From Paracoccaceae bacterium (GTDB lineage Bacteria > Pseudomonadota > Alphaproteobacteria > Rhodobacterales > Rhodobacteraceae), in NCBI GenBank assembly GCA_007694945.1, contig REER01000100.1:47315-111314 (forward strand): DNA of 64,000 bases, in the 5' to 3' direction. A program made the translations under genes and the position numbers. The notes beneath the pieces were generated by a model, which had not been told where the DNA came from, did no database searches, and worked only from the letters and a program-made list of their open reading frames with translations. This document shows, in pieces, positions 18,709-31,000 of this stretch. Numbering within the stretch: position 1 is the stretch's first letter; each line of letters begins with the position of its first letter.

Positions 18709-20191
18709 ACTTCACGCCTTGCGCAAGGGGCAGTTCGTCGGAATAGTTGATCGTGTTGGTGGCGCGGCGCATGTAGCCCTTCCACGCATCCGATCCGCTT
18801 TCGCGCCCGCCGCCCGTCTCCTTCTCGCCGCCAAAGGCTCCGCCGATCTCGGCACCCGAAGGGCCAATATTGACATTGATGATGCCGCAATCCGCACCCA
18901 CAGCCGAGACGAAGGTCTCGGCCTCGCGCAGATCGCGGGTGAAGATGCAGGCCGAGAGCCCCTGCGGCACACCGTTCTGCAGCGCGATGGCCTCGTCGAG
19001 GGTCTGGTAGCCCATGACATAGAGGATCGGGGCGAAGGTCTCGGTCTCGACAATCGCGCTCTGCCCGGGCATCTCGACCAGTGCCGGGCTGACATAGGCG
19101 CCACCGGCCACGGCCTCGACCGCTTCGCCGCCATGGACCGTGCCGCCCTCGGCGCGTGCCTGTTCCAGCGCGGCCAGCATCGTGTCGCGCGCGCCCGCGT
19201 CGATCAGCGGGCCGACCAGCGTGCCGCTTTCGCGCGGATCGCCCACGGGCAGGCTGGCATAGGCGGCCTTGAGCTTCTCGACGAGCCCCGAGCGGATATC
19301 CTCATGCACGATCAGGCGGCGCAGCGAGGTGCAGCGCTGACCCGCCGTGCCGACCGCCGAGAAGACGATGGCGCGCACCGCCATCTCCAGATCGGCCGAG
19401 GGCGCGACGATCATCGCATTGTTGCCCCCCAGTTCCAGGATCGACCGGCCGAAGCGTTCGGCCACCTTGGGGGCCACGACCCGCCCCATCCGGGTGGAGC
19501 CGGTGGCCGAGACAAGCGGCACGCGCGGGTCGGTGACCAGTGCATCGCCCAGTTCCGCCCCGCCGATGACCAGTTGCACCAGCCCCTCGGGCGCATCGCC
19601 GAAGCGCTGCAGCGCACGCTCCAGCGCGGCCATGGCGGCCATCGCGGTCAGGGGCGATTTCTCGGACGGTTTCCAGATCACCGGGTTGCCACAGACCAGC
19701 GCCAGCGCCGTGTTCCACGACCATACCGCAACGGGAAAGTTGAAGGCGGTGATGACAGTCGTAGGCCCCAGCGGGTGCCATGTCTCCATCATCCGGTGGC
19801 CGGGGCGTTCGCTGGCGATGGTCAGTCCGTAAAGCTGGCGCGAGAGGCCCACAGCGAAATCGCAGATGTCGATCATCTCCTGCACTTCGCCAAGGCCCTC
19901 GGAGGTGATCTTGCCGGCCTCCAGCGTCACGACCGCGCCCAGCGCCTCCTTGCCTGCACGCAACTCCTCGCCCAGGAGCCGCACCAACTCGCCGCGTTGG
20001 GGCGCAGGCACTTGCCGCCATGCCTGAAAGGCGGCCTCAGCCCGGTCAAGGACCTGCGGCAATTCTGCGAGCTGGGTCTGGGACACGCGCGCTATCTCGC
20101 TGCCATCAATCGGGCTGTTGACCGGCAGATCACCGCCGGTGATCTGTGCCTTGGTCAACCCGGCATCGGTCAGGGTTTGCATGGTGCTCAT
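18698..20191 (-). CDS. amaB: ALDH7-family dehydrogenase, probable piperideine-6-carboxylate dehydrogenase AmaB
   Basis: A 497-residue aldehyde dehydrogenase with catalytic C287 in GQRCTSLRR, the glutamate in LELGGNN, and GGAFGGEKETGGGRESGSDAWK near the C terminus. That last motif is typical of the ALDH7A1/AmaB group, which oxidises 2-aminoadipate semialdehyde (piperideine-6-carboxylate) in lysine and pipecolate breakdown. The ATG at 20191 follows GGAGGAAA. The overlapping amaA supports this substrate. The rest of a lysine pathway is not in the window. Confidence 0.85.
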   Translation of the reverse strand: MSTMQTLTDAGLTKAQITGGDLPVNSPIDGSEIARVSQTQLAELPQVLDRAEAAFQAWRQVPAPQRGELVRLLGEELRAGKEALGAVVTLEAGKITSEGLGEVQEMIDICDFAVGLSRQLYGLTIASERPGHRMMETWHPLGPTTVITAFNFPVAVWSWNTALALVCGNPVIWKPSEKSPLTAMAAMAALERALQRFGDAPEGLVQLVIGGAELGDALVTDPRVPLVSATGSTRMGRVVAPKVAERFGRSILELGGNNAMIVAPSADLEMAVRAIVFSAVGTAGQRCTSLRRLIVHEDIRSGLVEKLKAAYASLPVGDPRESGTLVGPLIDAGARDTMLAALEQARAEGGTVHGGEAVEAVAGGAYVSPALVEMPGQSAIVETETFAPILYVMGYQTLDEAIALQNGVPQGLSACIFTRDLREAETFVSAVGADCGIINVNIGPSGAEIGGAFGGEKETGGGRESGSDAWKGYMRRATNTINYSDELPLAQGVKFDI

Positions 20192-20251
20192 TGCGGTTTC
20201 CTCCTGTTCCAATCTGGCCAGAGACAATCATGATCGCCGCCCGGGGCCAAG

Positions 20252-20288
20252 CCGAAAAGCAAAGACCCCGGCACACGGAGCCGGGGTC
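20252..20288 (-). terminator. Rho-independent terminator after the ialB-like gene
   Basis: Perfect 10-bp stem (AGACCCCGGC at 20262-20271 with GCCGGGGTCT at 20279-20288). On the minus strand it is followed by TTGCTTTTC. It starts 22 bases beyond the stop codon of the gene at 20310. Confidence 0.85.
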
Positions 20289-20309
20289 TCGGATCGCAAG
20301 GTAGAAACC

Positions 20310-20915
20310 TTACTGTTCCAGTTGCGCAGAGGCTTCTTCAAAGGCCGCCGTGAAGCCCATCAGCGACATGGTCAGCTCCACTGTCTGGTCGGGCGCGGCA
20401 ACCGGGACGAGGGTCCATGTCGCAGCAGCCCCGCGCCGGAAGGCATCGACCTCTTCAGCAGTGAAGCCGACGCGGGCGATACAGCCGATCGCGGTGCAGA
20501 AGGTGAAGGGGTAGCGCTTTGCGGGTCCACCATCGATCTGCAAGACAAGCTGCGCTGTCAGCAGGGTTTCAAGCGGGGTCAGGATCGTGGCACCAGCGGC
20601 GGCCTCTTGTCCGGCCGGGAGCGGGAACAGCGAGACCTCGGCAGTCGCGTTGCCCTCGGCATCACGCAGCAGTTGATACATCTGGCAGGGATCTTCCTCA
20701 TCTGGCACACGGACGCAGACCATTTCCCAATCGCCATGAGTATTGCCGACATAGCTGTCGCCATTGGCCTCCTCGCCGATGATCTCTCCGGTCGAGAGCG
20801 CCGTGACCGGAGAGTCCGTCGATGGACTCGTCTGAGCTATAACAGCGCTGCCGAGCAGAGCGAGAACCGCAGCGAGGCCCGTTGCGCGCACTGAGGTCAT
20901 CTTGTCTTGTGTCAT
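20310..20915 (-). CDS. Invasion-associated locus B (IalB) family secreted protein
   Basis: A 201-residue exported protein. A signal peptide (about 1-27, ending AVIAQ) precedes the IalB core: GDWEMVCVRVPDEEDPCQMYQLL, a basic-residue-poor middle, and FTFCTAIGCIARVGFT with a cysteine pair. Four cysteines probably form two disulfides. IalB relatives are common periplasmic proteins in alphaproteobacteria; the name comes from Bartonella erythrocyte invasion, but function in free-living species is unknown. The ATG at 20915 follows AAAGGAACGAG. It is a single-gene transcript with its own terminator. Confidence 0.85.
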   Translation of the reverse strand: MTQDKMTSVRATGLAAVLALLGSAVIAQTSPSTDSPVTALSTGEIIGEEANGDSYVGNTHGDWEMVCVRVPDEEDPCQMYQLLRDAEGNATAEVSLFPLPAGQEAAAGATILTPLETLLTAQLVLQIDGGPAKRYPFTFCTAIGCIARVGFTAEEVDAFRRGAAATWTLVPVAAPDQTVELTMSLMGFTAAFEEASAQLEQ

Positions 20916-21015
20916 ACTCGTTCCTTTGGTCTTCGTGATTTTCGCGCATGTGGTAGCATGCGGTCTGACGGCTGTCAGTTGAAAAAATCGACACTGCGGA
21001 CGATGTGACGACTGC

Positions 21016-21141
21016 ATGAGATGGCTGTGTCAGCTGATGGAGATCCGGCCATCGGGCGCCGGTATCATGGCAGACGTTTACACCGGGGCGACAGAGGCAA
21101 AGTCAATTGGCAAACCCTCGCCTGATGCCACCAAAGCCTGA
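21016..21141 (+). CDS. Possible small protein ORF ahead of a terminator
   Basis: A 41-codon frame from ATG 21016, with in-frame ATGs at 21037 and 21067. The last reads MADVYTGATEAKSIGKPS. The stop lies ten bases before the hairpin at 21152. That placement is the only support: no clear Shine-Dalgarno precedes any of the three ATGs, and I do not recognise the sequence. It may equally be part of a non-coding RNA. Confidence 0.22.
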   Translation: MRWLCQLMEIRPSGAGIMADVYTGATEAKSIGKPSPDATKA

Positions 21142-21151
21142 TCCCATAATG

Positions 21152-21190
21152 AATAAGGGCCCGAAGGCCCTTATTTCGTTAAGTTTTTTC
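21152..21190 (+). terminator. Rho-independent terminator (plus strand, possibly bidirectional)
   Basis: Perfect 10-bp stem AATAAGGGCC/GGCCCTTATT with a CGAA loop, followed on the plus strand by TTCGTTAAGTTTTTTC. On the minus strand the loop reads TTCG. It must end a plus-strand transcript that begins after 20915. Confidence 0.75.
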
Positions 21191-21403
21191 TCTCCCTGTC
21201 GGACCGGCCGACAAACTGCGCAAACCGTAGGCGGAAATTCTTGAGCCGTCAACAAGAATCTGTTGTCCAATTTTCGGCACATCACCATCGGCTTTACAAC
21301 AGTTTACAAGCGCGCCTTTACACTCTGTTCTGCGCGCGTGGATGGGACTCACGACAGAACGGATGGGCGACGGTGAGGGGGGCGGTACCGGCGGCCCCCA
21401 TCA

Positions 21404-21434
21404 GTAAAAAACGGCTGCACCCGAAGGTGCAGCC
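21404..21434 (-). terminator. Rho-independent terminator (minus strand) with no assigned gene
   Basis: On the minus strand GGCTGCACC, TTCG loop, GGTGCAGCC, then GTTTTTTACTG: a textbook terminator with a C(UUCG)G tetraloop. The only minus-strand DNA that could feed it is 21435 to about 21592 and the antisense strand of the gene at 21593. This points to a small RNA. Confidence 0.8.
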
Positions 21435-21592
21435 AGTCCAACAGGGAGTAAAACGAACACGCGACACAGATTGCAACGCGCAATTCTACAGTCGCAGAAG
21501 ATAGTTAAGAAATGCTTTCCATGACTCACGAGCCTGATTAACCTCGCAACGGGTCGCGCGGTATCTGCGCAGAGGTTGGGAGTACGGGTGCA

Positions 21593-25377
<3,785 letters not shown>

Positions 25378-25381
<4 letters not shown>

Positions 25382-26634
25382 CCGAAATCAGCCAGGACAT
25401 GCTGGAAATGGGCAAGCGCGCCCGCAAGGCTAGTGAAGCGCTGGCGCAGGCCACGCCTGAGACCAGGACCCGCGCGCTGGAGGTCGCTGCCGAGTCGCTC
25501 TGGGAAGCGCGCGCCGAGGTAATCGCCGCCAACGCGCGCGACATGGAGGCCGCGCAGGGCAAGGGGCTCTCGGGCGCGATGCTGGATCGGCTGATGCTGG
25601 ACGAGGCGCGCATCGAGGGCATCTGTGACAGCCTGCGCGCGGTTGCTGCGCAAGCGGACCCGGTCGGTCAGGTGATCGCGGAGTTCGACCGCCCCACCGG
25701 GTTGCATATCCAGCGCGTGCGCACACCGCTTGGCGTAGTCGGCGTGATCTATGAATCGCGCCCCAATGTCACGGCAGATGCTGGCGGGCTGTGCCTCAAG
25801 GCGGGCAATGCGGTGATCCTGCGCGGCGGCTCGGAGAGCTTCCATTCTTCGCGCGCCATCCATGCAGCGCTGGTCGCGGGGTTGCGCGCGGCGGATCTGC
25901 CGGAGGATGCGATCCAGCTTGTGCAGACCACCGACCGCGCAGCGGTCTCGGACATGCTGCGCATGGTCGAGCATATCGATGTGATCGTGCCGCGCGGCGG
26001 CAAGGGGCTGGTCGGGCTTGTGCAACGCGAGGCGCGGGTGCCGGTCTTTGCCCATCTCGAGGGCATTTGCCATGTCTACGTCGACGCGGCAGCCGATCCG
26101 GAAAAGGCGCGTCGCGTCGTGTTGAATGCCAAGACACGGCGCACGGGCATTTGCGGTGCGGCGGAATGTCTGCTGCTGCATCGCGACATTGTCGATGGTC
26201 TGGGGGCCGAGATCATCGCGGAACTGGTCGCCGCCGGGGTCGAGATGCGCGTGGGTGAGGGGCTTACGAATTTACCCAGCGTGGTGCCAGCAAAGCCTGA
26301 GGATTTCGGCTTCGAGTTTCTCGACAAGATCATGGCGGCGGCCGTGGTTGATGATGTCGAGGGCGCGATTGCGCATATCCGCACCTATGGCTCGCAACAT
26401 ACTGACGCGATCCTGACCGAGGATGACGCAGTGGCGGCGCGGTTCTTCGCGGGTCTGGATTCGGCTATCCTGATGCGCAATGCCTCAACCCAGTTCGCCG
26501 ATGGCGGCGAGTTCGGGCTGGGCGCCGAAATTGGCATCGCGACCGGCAAGATGCATGCGCGCGGGCCCGTGGGGGCCGAGCAATTGACGAGCTTCAAATA
26601 TCTGGTGACTGGCGACGGGACCGTACGGGCGTAA
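25378..26634 (+). CDS. proA: Gamma-glutamyl phosphate reductase
   Basis: Second step of proline synthesis: reduces gamma-glutamyl phosphate to glutamate semialdehyde with NADPH. The 418 residues include [29 protein letters not shown], the catalytic cysteine C259 in [12 protein letters not shown], and [12 protein letters not shown] near the end. Overlaps proB by 4 bases, so translation is coupled. ProB and ProA usually act together because the intermediate is unstable. Ends just before a hairpin (26666-26690). Confidence 0.96.
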
Positions 26635-26665
26635 GCCACGCGGTCTTAGCGGCGCAGAGACCGGG

Positions 26666-26690
26666 CAGCACCCTATTTCGGAGGGTGCTG
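26666..26690. terminator. Hairpin between the convergent proA and lipoprotein genes
   Basis: Perfect 9-bp stem CAGCACCCT/AGGGTGCTG with a 7-nt loop. No U-run follows, so it is a weak or Rho-assisted terminator at best. Confidence 0.45.
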
Positions 26691-26717
26691 TTCGGGGTCA
26701 AGGCACAGCTTGCACAC

Positions 26718-27548
26718 TTACTCCCGGATGCAGCTTGCCTCCGACCCCTGACAAGCCAGGAAGATACCGCTCATATTGCCTTGAGGATTACCGAGATTGA
26801 ACACGCCGGCCGCCTCTTGTGCGCCGGGGCCATGGAATGCACCGCTCATCTCACCGCGCGCGGACTGGTCCTGAAACAGGAAAAGGGTGTCGCGCGTTGC
26901 CTCGAATTCGCCATTCGAGGCATTGACAGTGACATTGTTGAAGGCCGCCGAGACCGGTTGCCCATCGGAAAGGTCGGCATTCATGCGCCCGCTGAGCACC
27001 GCCTGATTGAAGTCGACCAGCAGCGACATGTCGCCTTCGACCATTTCGGCAGAGCCACCTGACACCCCCGCCCTGCCACTGAAGCGGCCAGCGTAATTCG
27101 CGACCCCTTCGCGCGGCAACCGCACCCGCGCAGGGGGCGTGCCCGGGCGCTCTGAATGGGCGAATTGCGAGATTGTCTGACTGGTGCCGCCGATGAGTTG
27201 CAGGATGCTGAAATTGCCGACAAAGGCGTAGTCACCTTCTAGACGTTGCAGCAATGTGCCCTGACCCGAGGTGCCGGTCGGGCCGCCCACCACCGAACAG
27301 GCGCCAAGCGTCTGGTCCTCGCAGAGAACTGTCGTGTTCTGCATCGGTCCTTCGGTGATACGCAACAGGATGCGACCGTCATCGGCGCGCGAAACGCTGG
27401 CGCGGGACTGGTCCACGAGGCCATCAGTGCCGATGCTGAGGGAGCCGCGCTCAACAGGCCCGGTGGGACCGCCACCACTCCCGCCACCACAGGCCGCCAA
27501 AGCCAGAATAGACACCGCCAGAAGCGGTGCGAAATGGGGGTTGCTCAT
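26718..27548 (-). CDS. Lipoprotein, TbpB-like/solute-binding barrel type
   Basis: A 276-residue lipoprotein. The signal peptide ends in the lipobox LALAAC (C20), followed by a glycine-serine linker (GGGSGGG). The body alternates hydrophobic strands with Gly/Ser turns. The C-terminal part (ANYAGRFSGRAG, MSLLVDFNQAVLSGRMNADLSDG, GEMSGAFHGPGAQEAAGVF) resembles the barrel found in transferrin-binding-protein-like lipoproteins. Such domains occur in outer-membrane proteins without transferrin binding. The ATG at 27548 has AGAGG upstream. Function unknown. Confidence 0.65.
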   Translation of the reverse strand: MSNPHFAPLLAVSILALAACGGGSGGGPTGPVERGSLSIGTDGLVDQSRASVSRADDGRILLRITEGPMQNTTVLCEDQTLGACSVVGGPTGTSGQGTLLQRLEGDYAFVGNFSILQLIGGTSQTISQFAHSERPGTPPARVRLPREGVANYAGRFSGRAGVSGGSAEMVEGDMSLLVDFNQAVLSGRMNADLSDGQPVSAAFNNVTVNASNGEFEATRDTLFLFQDQSARGEMSGAFHGPGAQEAAGVFNLGNPQGNMSGIFLACQGSEASCIRE

Positions 27549-27700
27549 GTTCTGCCTCTTGTTTTCTTTGCTTTGCACCCAGAATCGAAGGGCAAGGCAA
27601 ACCTGTCAAGATGGATGGCCCGTCAGCCCTTCCGAGATGGCCCGATCGGACGTCGCTGCGGCAAAAATGACTCAGTTTTCGTGGAAACTTCCGAAAGGGC

Positions 27701-29587
27701 TCAATCGGCTTTGCGTTCCCATGGGACAGTGAATTCATCGAGAACCGGCGCCAATGCCGCTTCATCCTGCCCGGGTTCGAGTGCAATCTGAGCAACGAGC
27801 CCGCGTTTGCGGTCCTCATAGACATTGACCACTTTGGCGCGCACCTCCGCATCCGCGAGTGCGGCGCTCAGCACACGCGCAATTGCGCTGCGGCGCAGGT
27901 CGGGTTTGAACACCTTGCCGACAGCGGTCTTGGGCAGTTCCGGCAGAACCTCGAGATGTTTCGGAACAGCCGCGCGTTCCTTGATCTGCTCCTGCGCATG
28001 CGTCATCAACTCGTCTGTACTCACCTGAGATCCCTCGACGAGTTCGACATAGGCGCAGGGCAACTCGCCCGCTTTTGAATCAGGCTGCCCGATAGCCCCG
28101 ACAAAGCTGACTGCCGGATGCGCCAGCAGAGCCTCTTCGATCTCGGCAGGGTCGATATTATGCCCGCTGCGGATGATGAGGTCCTTCTGCCGGCCGGTGA
28201 TCCAGAGATAGCCATCGCTGTCCAGCCGCCCCAGATCGCCGGTGCGCAGATGGTTGCCAATATACAGGTCGCGATTCTTTGCGTCCTCGGTATAGGTGGG
28301 CGGTGTCACGCCCGGATTGTCGATGCAGATTTCGCCAACTTCATCGATGGCGCATTCGGCCCAGTCGCCATTGACCGGGCGCATGATCTTCACGTCGGTA
28401 TAGGGTAGGGGCAGGCCCACCGAGCCAATCTTCTGGACGCCGTCGATCGGGTTGCACGAAACCAGGCAGGTGGCCTCGGTCAGCCCGTAGCCTTCGGCGA
28501 TCTTGACGTCAGTGGCCTGCTCGAACCGCTTGTAAAGCTCGCGCGGCAGGGCGGCGGAGCCGGAAATGCCGGTGCGCAGCGTCTTGATATCAGCATCCAC
28601 CTTGCGCTGCATCAGTGCGGCCAGTGCAGTCGGCACGGTGATCATGAAGGTCACGCCCCAGCGCTCGATCAGTTTCCAGAAGTTGTCGAACACGCCTTCG
28701 CCGCGATAACCCTGCGGCGTGGGAAAAACCACATGCGCGCCAGACATTATACAACACATCAGGATCGGGTAGGTTGCAAACACGTGGAATAGCGGCAGCG
28801 GGCAGAGCAGCACGTCCTTCTCGGTGAACAGGATCTCGGAGCCAAGCCAGCCATTGTAGATCATGCCGGAATAGCGGTGCTGGGCCATCTTCGGCATGCC
28901 GGTGGTGCCGCCTGTATGGAAAAAGGCCGCGATACGATCGGATTGCGGGGCGTCAAAATTCAGACCGTCAGAGCGCTGGCGGGCGAGTACGCGGTGGAAA
29001 TCGAGTACGCGGGCCTTGTGTGTGGCAGTGACCTTGGGCCGGATCAGCGGAACGATCCAGCTTTTCGGCGGGCTGAGATGGGGCAGCAGGTCGAGTTCCA
29101 GCACGGTCTGCACATCCGGGGCGTCTGCCACGGCTTGCGCCACTTTCTGCGCGACATCGGTCTTTGGAAAGGCGCGCAGCGTGACAACGAGTTTCGCCTT
29201 GGTCTCGCGCAGCAGGGCCGCGATCTTTTCGGGCTCGAGCAGCGGGTTGATCGGGGACACGCGCCCGGCGGTCATCCCGCCCAGAAGCGTTATCGCGGTC
29301 TCGTTCAGCGTGGGCAGGACATAGGCGACCGTGTCATCTTCACCGATGCCAAGGCTGCGAAACAGATTGGCGGCCTGGGTGACGCGTGCCAGCAATTCGG
29401 ACCACGTGAGCGTCTGCGCCTTTGCCCCCGGGGTCGAGAACATCTGGAATGAAATTGCCGGGCGTTGGCCGTGGCGCTCCGCAGTCTGTTGCAGCGCGGC
29501 AAAGACGGTCGCGGGCAATCTGCGGTCCTGCCAGCGCGCCTCCCCTTCTATGGTGCGAAGATCGTCACGGTTGCGGAATTCTCTCAT
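27701..29587 (-). CDS. AMP-forming acyl-CoA synthetase
   Basis: A 628-residue adenylate-forming enzyme that joins an acid to CoA through an acyl-adenylate. Motifs: FHTGGTTGMPKMAQH (P-loop-like A3), AEGYGLTEATCLVS (A5), HLRTGDLGRLDSDGYLWITGRQKDLIIRSGHNIDPAEIEEAL (A7/A8) and the catalytic lysine in PKTAVGKVFKPDLR. A long-chain or aromatic acid substrate is possible. The MFS gene upstream is on the same strand but 124 bases away, with a boundary-motif copy in between. The next gene downstream (lipoprotein) is likewise separated. Confidence 0.9.
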   Translation of the reverse strand: MREFRNRDDLRTIEGEARWQDRRLPATVFAALQQTAERHGQRPAISFQMFSTPGAKAQTLTWSELLARVTQAANLFRSLGIGEDDTVAYVLPTLNETAITLLGGMTAGRVSPINPLLEPEKIAALLRETKAKLVVTLRAFPKTDVAQKVAQAVADAPDVQTVLELDLLPHLSPPKSWIVPLIRPKVTATHKARVLDFHRVLARQRSDGLNFDAPQSDRIAAFFHTGGTTGMPKMAQHRYSGMIYNGWLGSEILFTEKDVLLCPLPLFHVFATYPILMCCIMSGAHVVFPTPQGYRGEGVFDNFWKLIERWGVTFMITVPTALAALMQRKVDADIKTLRTGISGSAALPRELYKRFEQATDVKIAEGYGLTEATCLVSCNPIDGVQKIGSVGLPLPYTDVKIMRPVNGDWAECAIDEVGEICIDNPGVTPPTYTEDAKNRDLYIGNHLRTGDLGRLDSDGYLWITGRQKDLIIRSGHNIDPAEIEEALLAHPAVSFVGAIGQPDSKAGELPCAYVELVEGSQVSTDELMTHAQEQIKERAAVPKHLEVLPELPKTAVGKVFKPDLRRSAIARVLSAALADAEVRAKVVNVYEDRKRGLVAQIALEPGQDEAALAPVLDEFTVPWERKAD

Positions 29588-29681
29588 GATGGGCCTCCCT
29601 CTCCCTTGCCGAGGATCAGACCACCGAAACGGGTATCAGGCAAGGCCCCGCTGGCCAGGGTGCCGGGGTGCTGGCGGGGAA

Positions 29682-29704
29682 TTGAGTATTTTGGCAGGAT
29701 GAAG
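29682..29704 (+). repeat. Recurrent boundary motif, copy 3
   Basis: TTGAGTATTTTGGCAGGATGAAG, a slightly degenerate copy. It lies between the MFS transporter and the acyl-CoA synthetase, on the strand opposite to both genes. Confidence 0.65.
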
Positions 29705-29711
29705 CAGCGGG

Positions 29712-30929
29712 TCAGGCTTCGCGAGGGCGCAGGGCGAGCCAGATCAGCGCAGCGCCCGCCAGCACGAGGAAGGGCAGCATGGCGAGATTGACCATCTGCC
29801 AGCCGGTCTCGGCGGTTCCGCCGGCACAATTCATCAGCGTGCCAGAACTGAGCGAGGCGAGAAACACGCCGCCGAAGACGATCATGTCATTCATGCCCTG
29901 CACCCTGCCACGCTCTTCGGCGTTGTGAGAAGCCGTCAGCATGGCCGTGGCGCCGATAAAGCCGAAATTCCAGCCGATACCAAGCAGGATGAGGGCGATA
30001 TAGAACTGGGTGAGTTCCACCCCCGAGATCGCCACTGCGCCAGCCGCAGCGAGAATGACGAGCCCGGTGCCGACGATCATCCGTGCCCCGAACCGCGCGA
30101 TCAGATGGCCGGTGAAGAAGGAAGGCGCATACATGGCGAGGACATGGGCCGAGACGATATTGGCGGCATCCGAGGTGGCGAAGCCGCAGCCCACCACCGC
30201 CAGCGGGGTTGAGGTCATCACCAGATTCATCAGCGCGTAAGAGACGGTTCCGCAGATGATCGCGACGGCAATGACCGGGCTTTTCAGAAGTTCCAGCCGG
30301 GGGCGGCCTCGCGGGGCATTGGTCGCGGGTTTCTCGGGGGTGGGGATGTCGAGCAGGCTCAGGAGCGCCATGCCGCCGATATTGAGCACGATCACGCCAA
30401 GGTAGGTGGCGAGGAAGGGGATCGGCATCGCCTCGGCCGTGAAAGACACCATCTGCGGGCCGAGGATGGCCGAAAGCAGACCGCCCGCCATGACATAGGA
30501 AATCGCCTTGGGGCGGAATTCGGGGCTGGCGGTGTCGGTTGCGGCGAAGCGGAAAAAGCCGTTCGCGGACATGTAGATGCCGGTCAGCAGCGAGCCTGCG
30601 AGGAAGAGCGTGAAGGATCCCAGCATCAGCGCATAAGCGCTGATGCTGGCCCCCACGGCCCCCGCGCCGCAGGCAAACCAAAAGCCCGCACGCCGTCCAT
30701 AGACCTGCATGAACCCCGAGAGCGGGGTCGCGGCCAGCATCGAGCCCAGCACAATCATCGAGATCGGTAGCGTCGCCCAGCAGGGGTTGGGCGCAAGCAT
30801 CTGCCCCGCCAGCCCGCCGATGATGAACATGACCGGCAGTTGCGCGCCCACGACCGCTTGTGCGGCGACCAGCACCAGCACATTGCGCCACGCTCGGGTA
30901 TCATCGGGGGTTGCAACCGTATCACTCAT
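29712..30929 (-). CDS. MFS transporter
   Basis: A 405-residue permease with about twelve hydrophobic segments. The loop between helices 2 and 3 reads GFMQVYGRRAGFW, a variant of the MFS GxxxDRxGRR motif, and a cytoplasmic loop (TPEKPATNAPRGRPRLELLKSP) divides the two six-helix halves. Substrate cannot be predicted. A 13-bp perfect inverted repeat with an ATAA loop lies inside the gene at 30620-30649. It is divergent from the glycosylase gene across about 70 bases. Confidence 0.85.
   Translation of the reverse strand: MSDTVATPDDTRAWRNVLVLVAAQAVVGAQLPVMFIIGGLAGQMLAPNPCWATLPISMIVLGSMLAATPLSGFMQVYGRRAGFWFACGAGAVGASISAYALMLGSFTLFLAGSLLTGIYMSANGFFRFAATDTASPEFRPKAISYVMAGGLLSAILGPQMVSFTAEAMPIPFLATYLGVIVLNIGGMALLSLLDIPTPEKPATNAPRGRPRLELLKSPVIAVAIICGTVSYALMNLVMTSTPLAVVGCGFATSDAANIVSAHVLAMYAPSFFTGHLIARFGARMIVGTGLVILAAAGAVAISGVELTQFYIALILLGIGWNFGFIGATAMLTASHNAEERGRVQGMNDMIVFGGVFLASLSSGTLMNCAGGTAETGWQMVNLAMLPFLVLAGAALIWLALRPREA
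30620..30649. repeat. 13-bp perfect inverted repeat within the MFS gene
   Basis: CCAGCATCAGCGC (30620-30632), ATAA loop, GCGCTGATGCTGG (30637-30649). It is in a coding region, where such perfect palindromes are uncommon. Confidence 0.7.
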
Positions 30930-31000
30930 GCGCGCAGGGTTAGCGCGAGTAACGCGCGAAGGGAAGGGGCGTTTTACATGTGCAACATCTCGCCGCAGCC

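Larger units (their letters stand above)
20916..21592. other. 677-bp region without a clear protein gene, holding two strong terminators
   Basis: This is the longest gap in the window. It contains a possible 41-codon ORF (21016-21141), a terminator hairpin at 21152-21175 and a second one at 21413-21434. Stable hairpins without adjacent genes suggest one or two small RNAs or small proteins. No tRNA, SRP RNA, tmRNA or riboswitch signature was seen. The AT content is higher than in flanking coding DNA. Confidence 0.5.

Noticed and set aside
18719..20233. 504-codon open frame antisense to amaB
   Set aside because: It mirrors the coding gene; long antisense frames are common in high-GC DNA, and the sense product has full ALDH motifs and a ribosome site.
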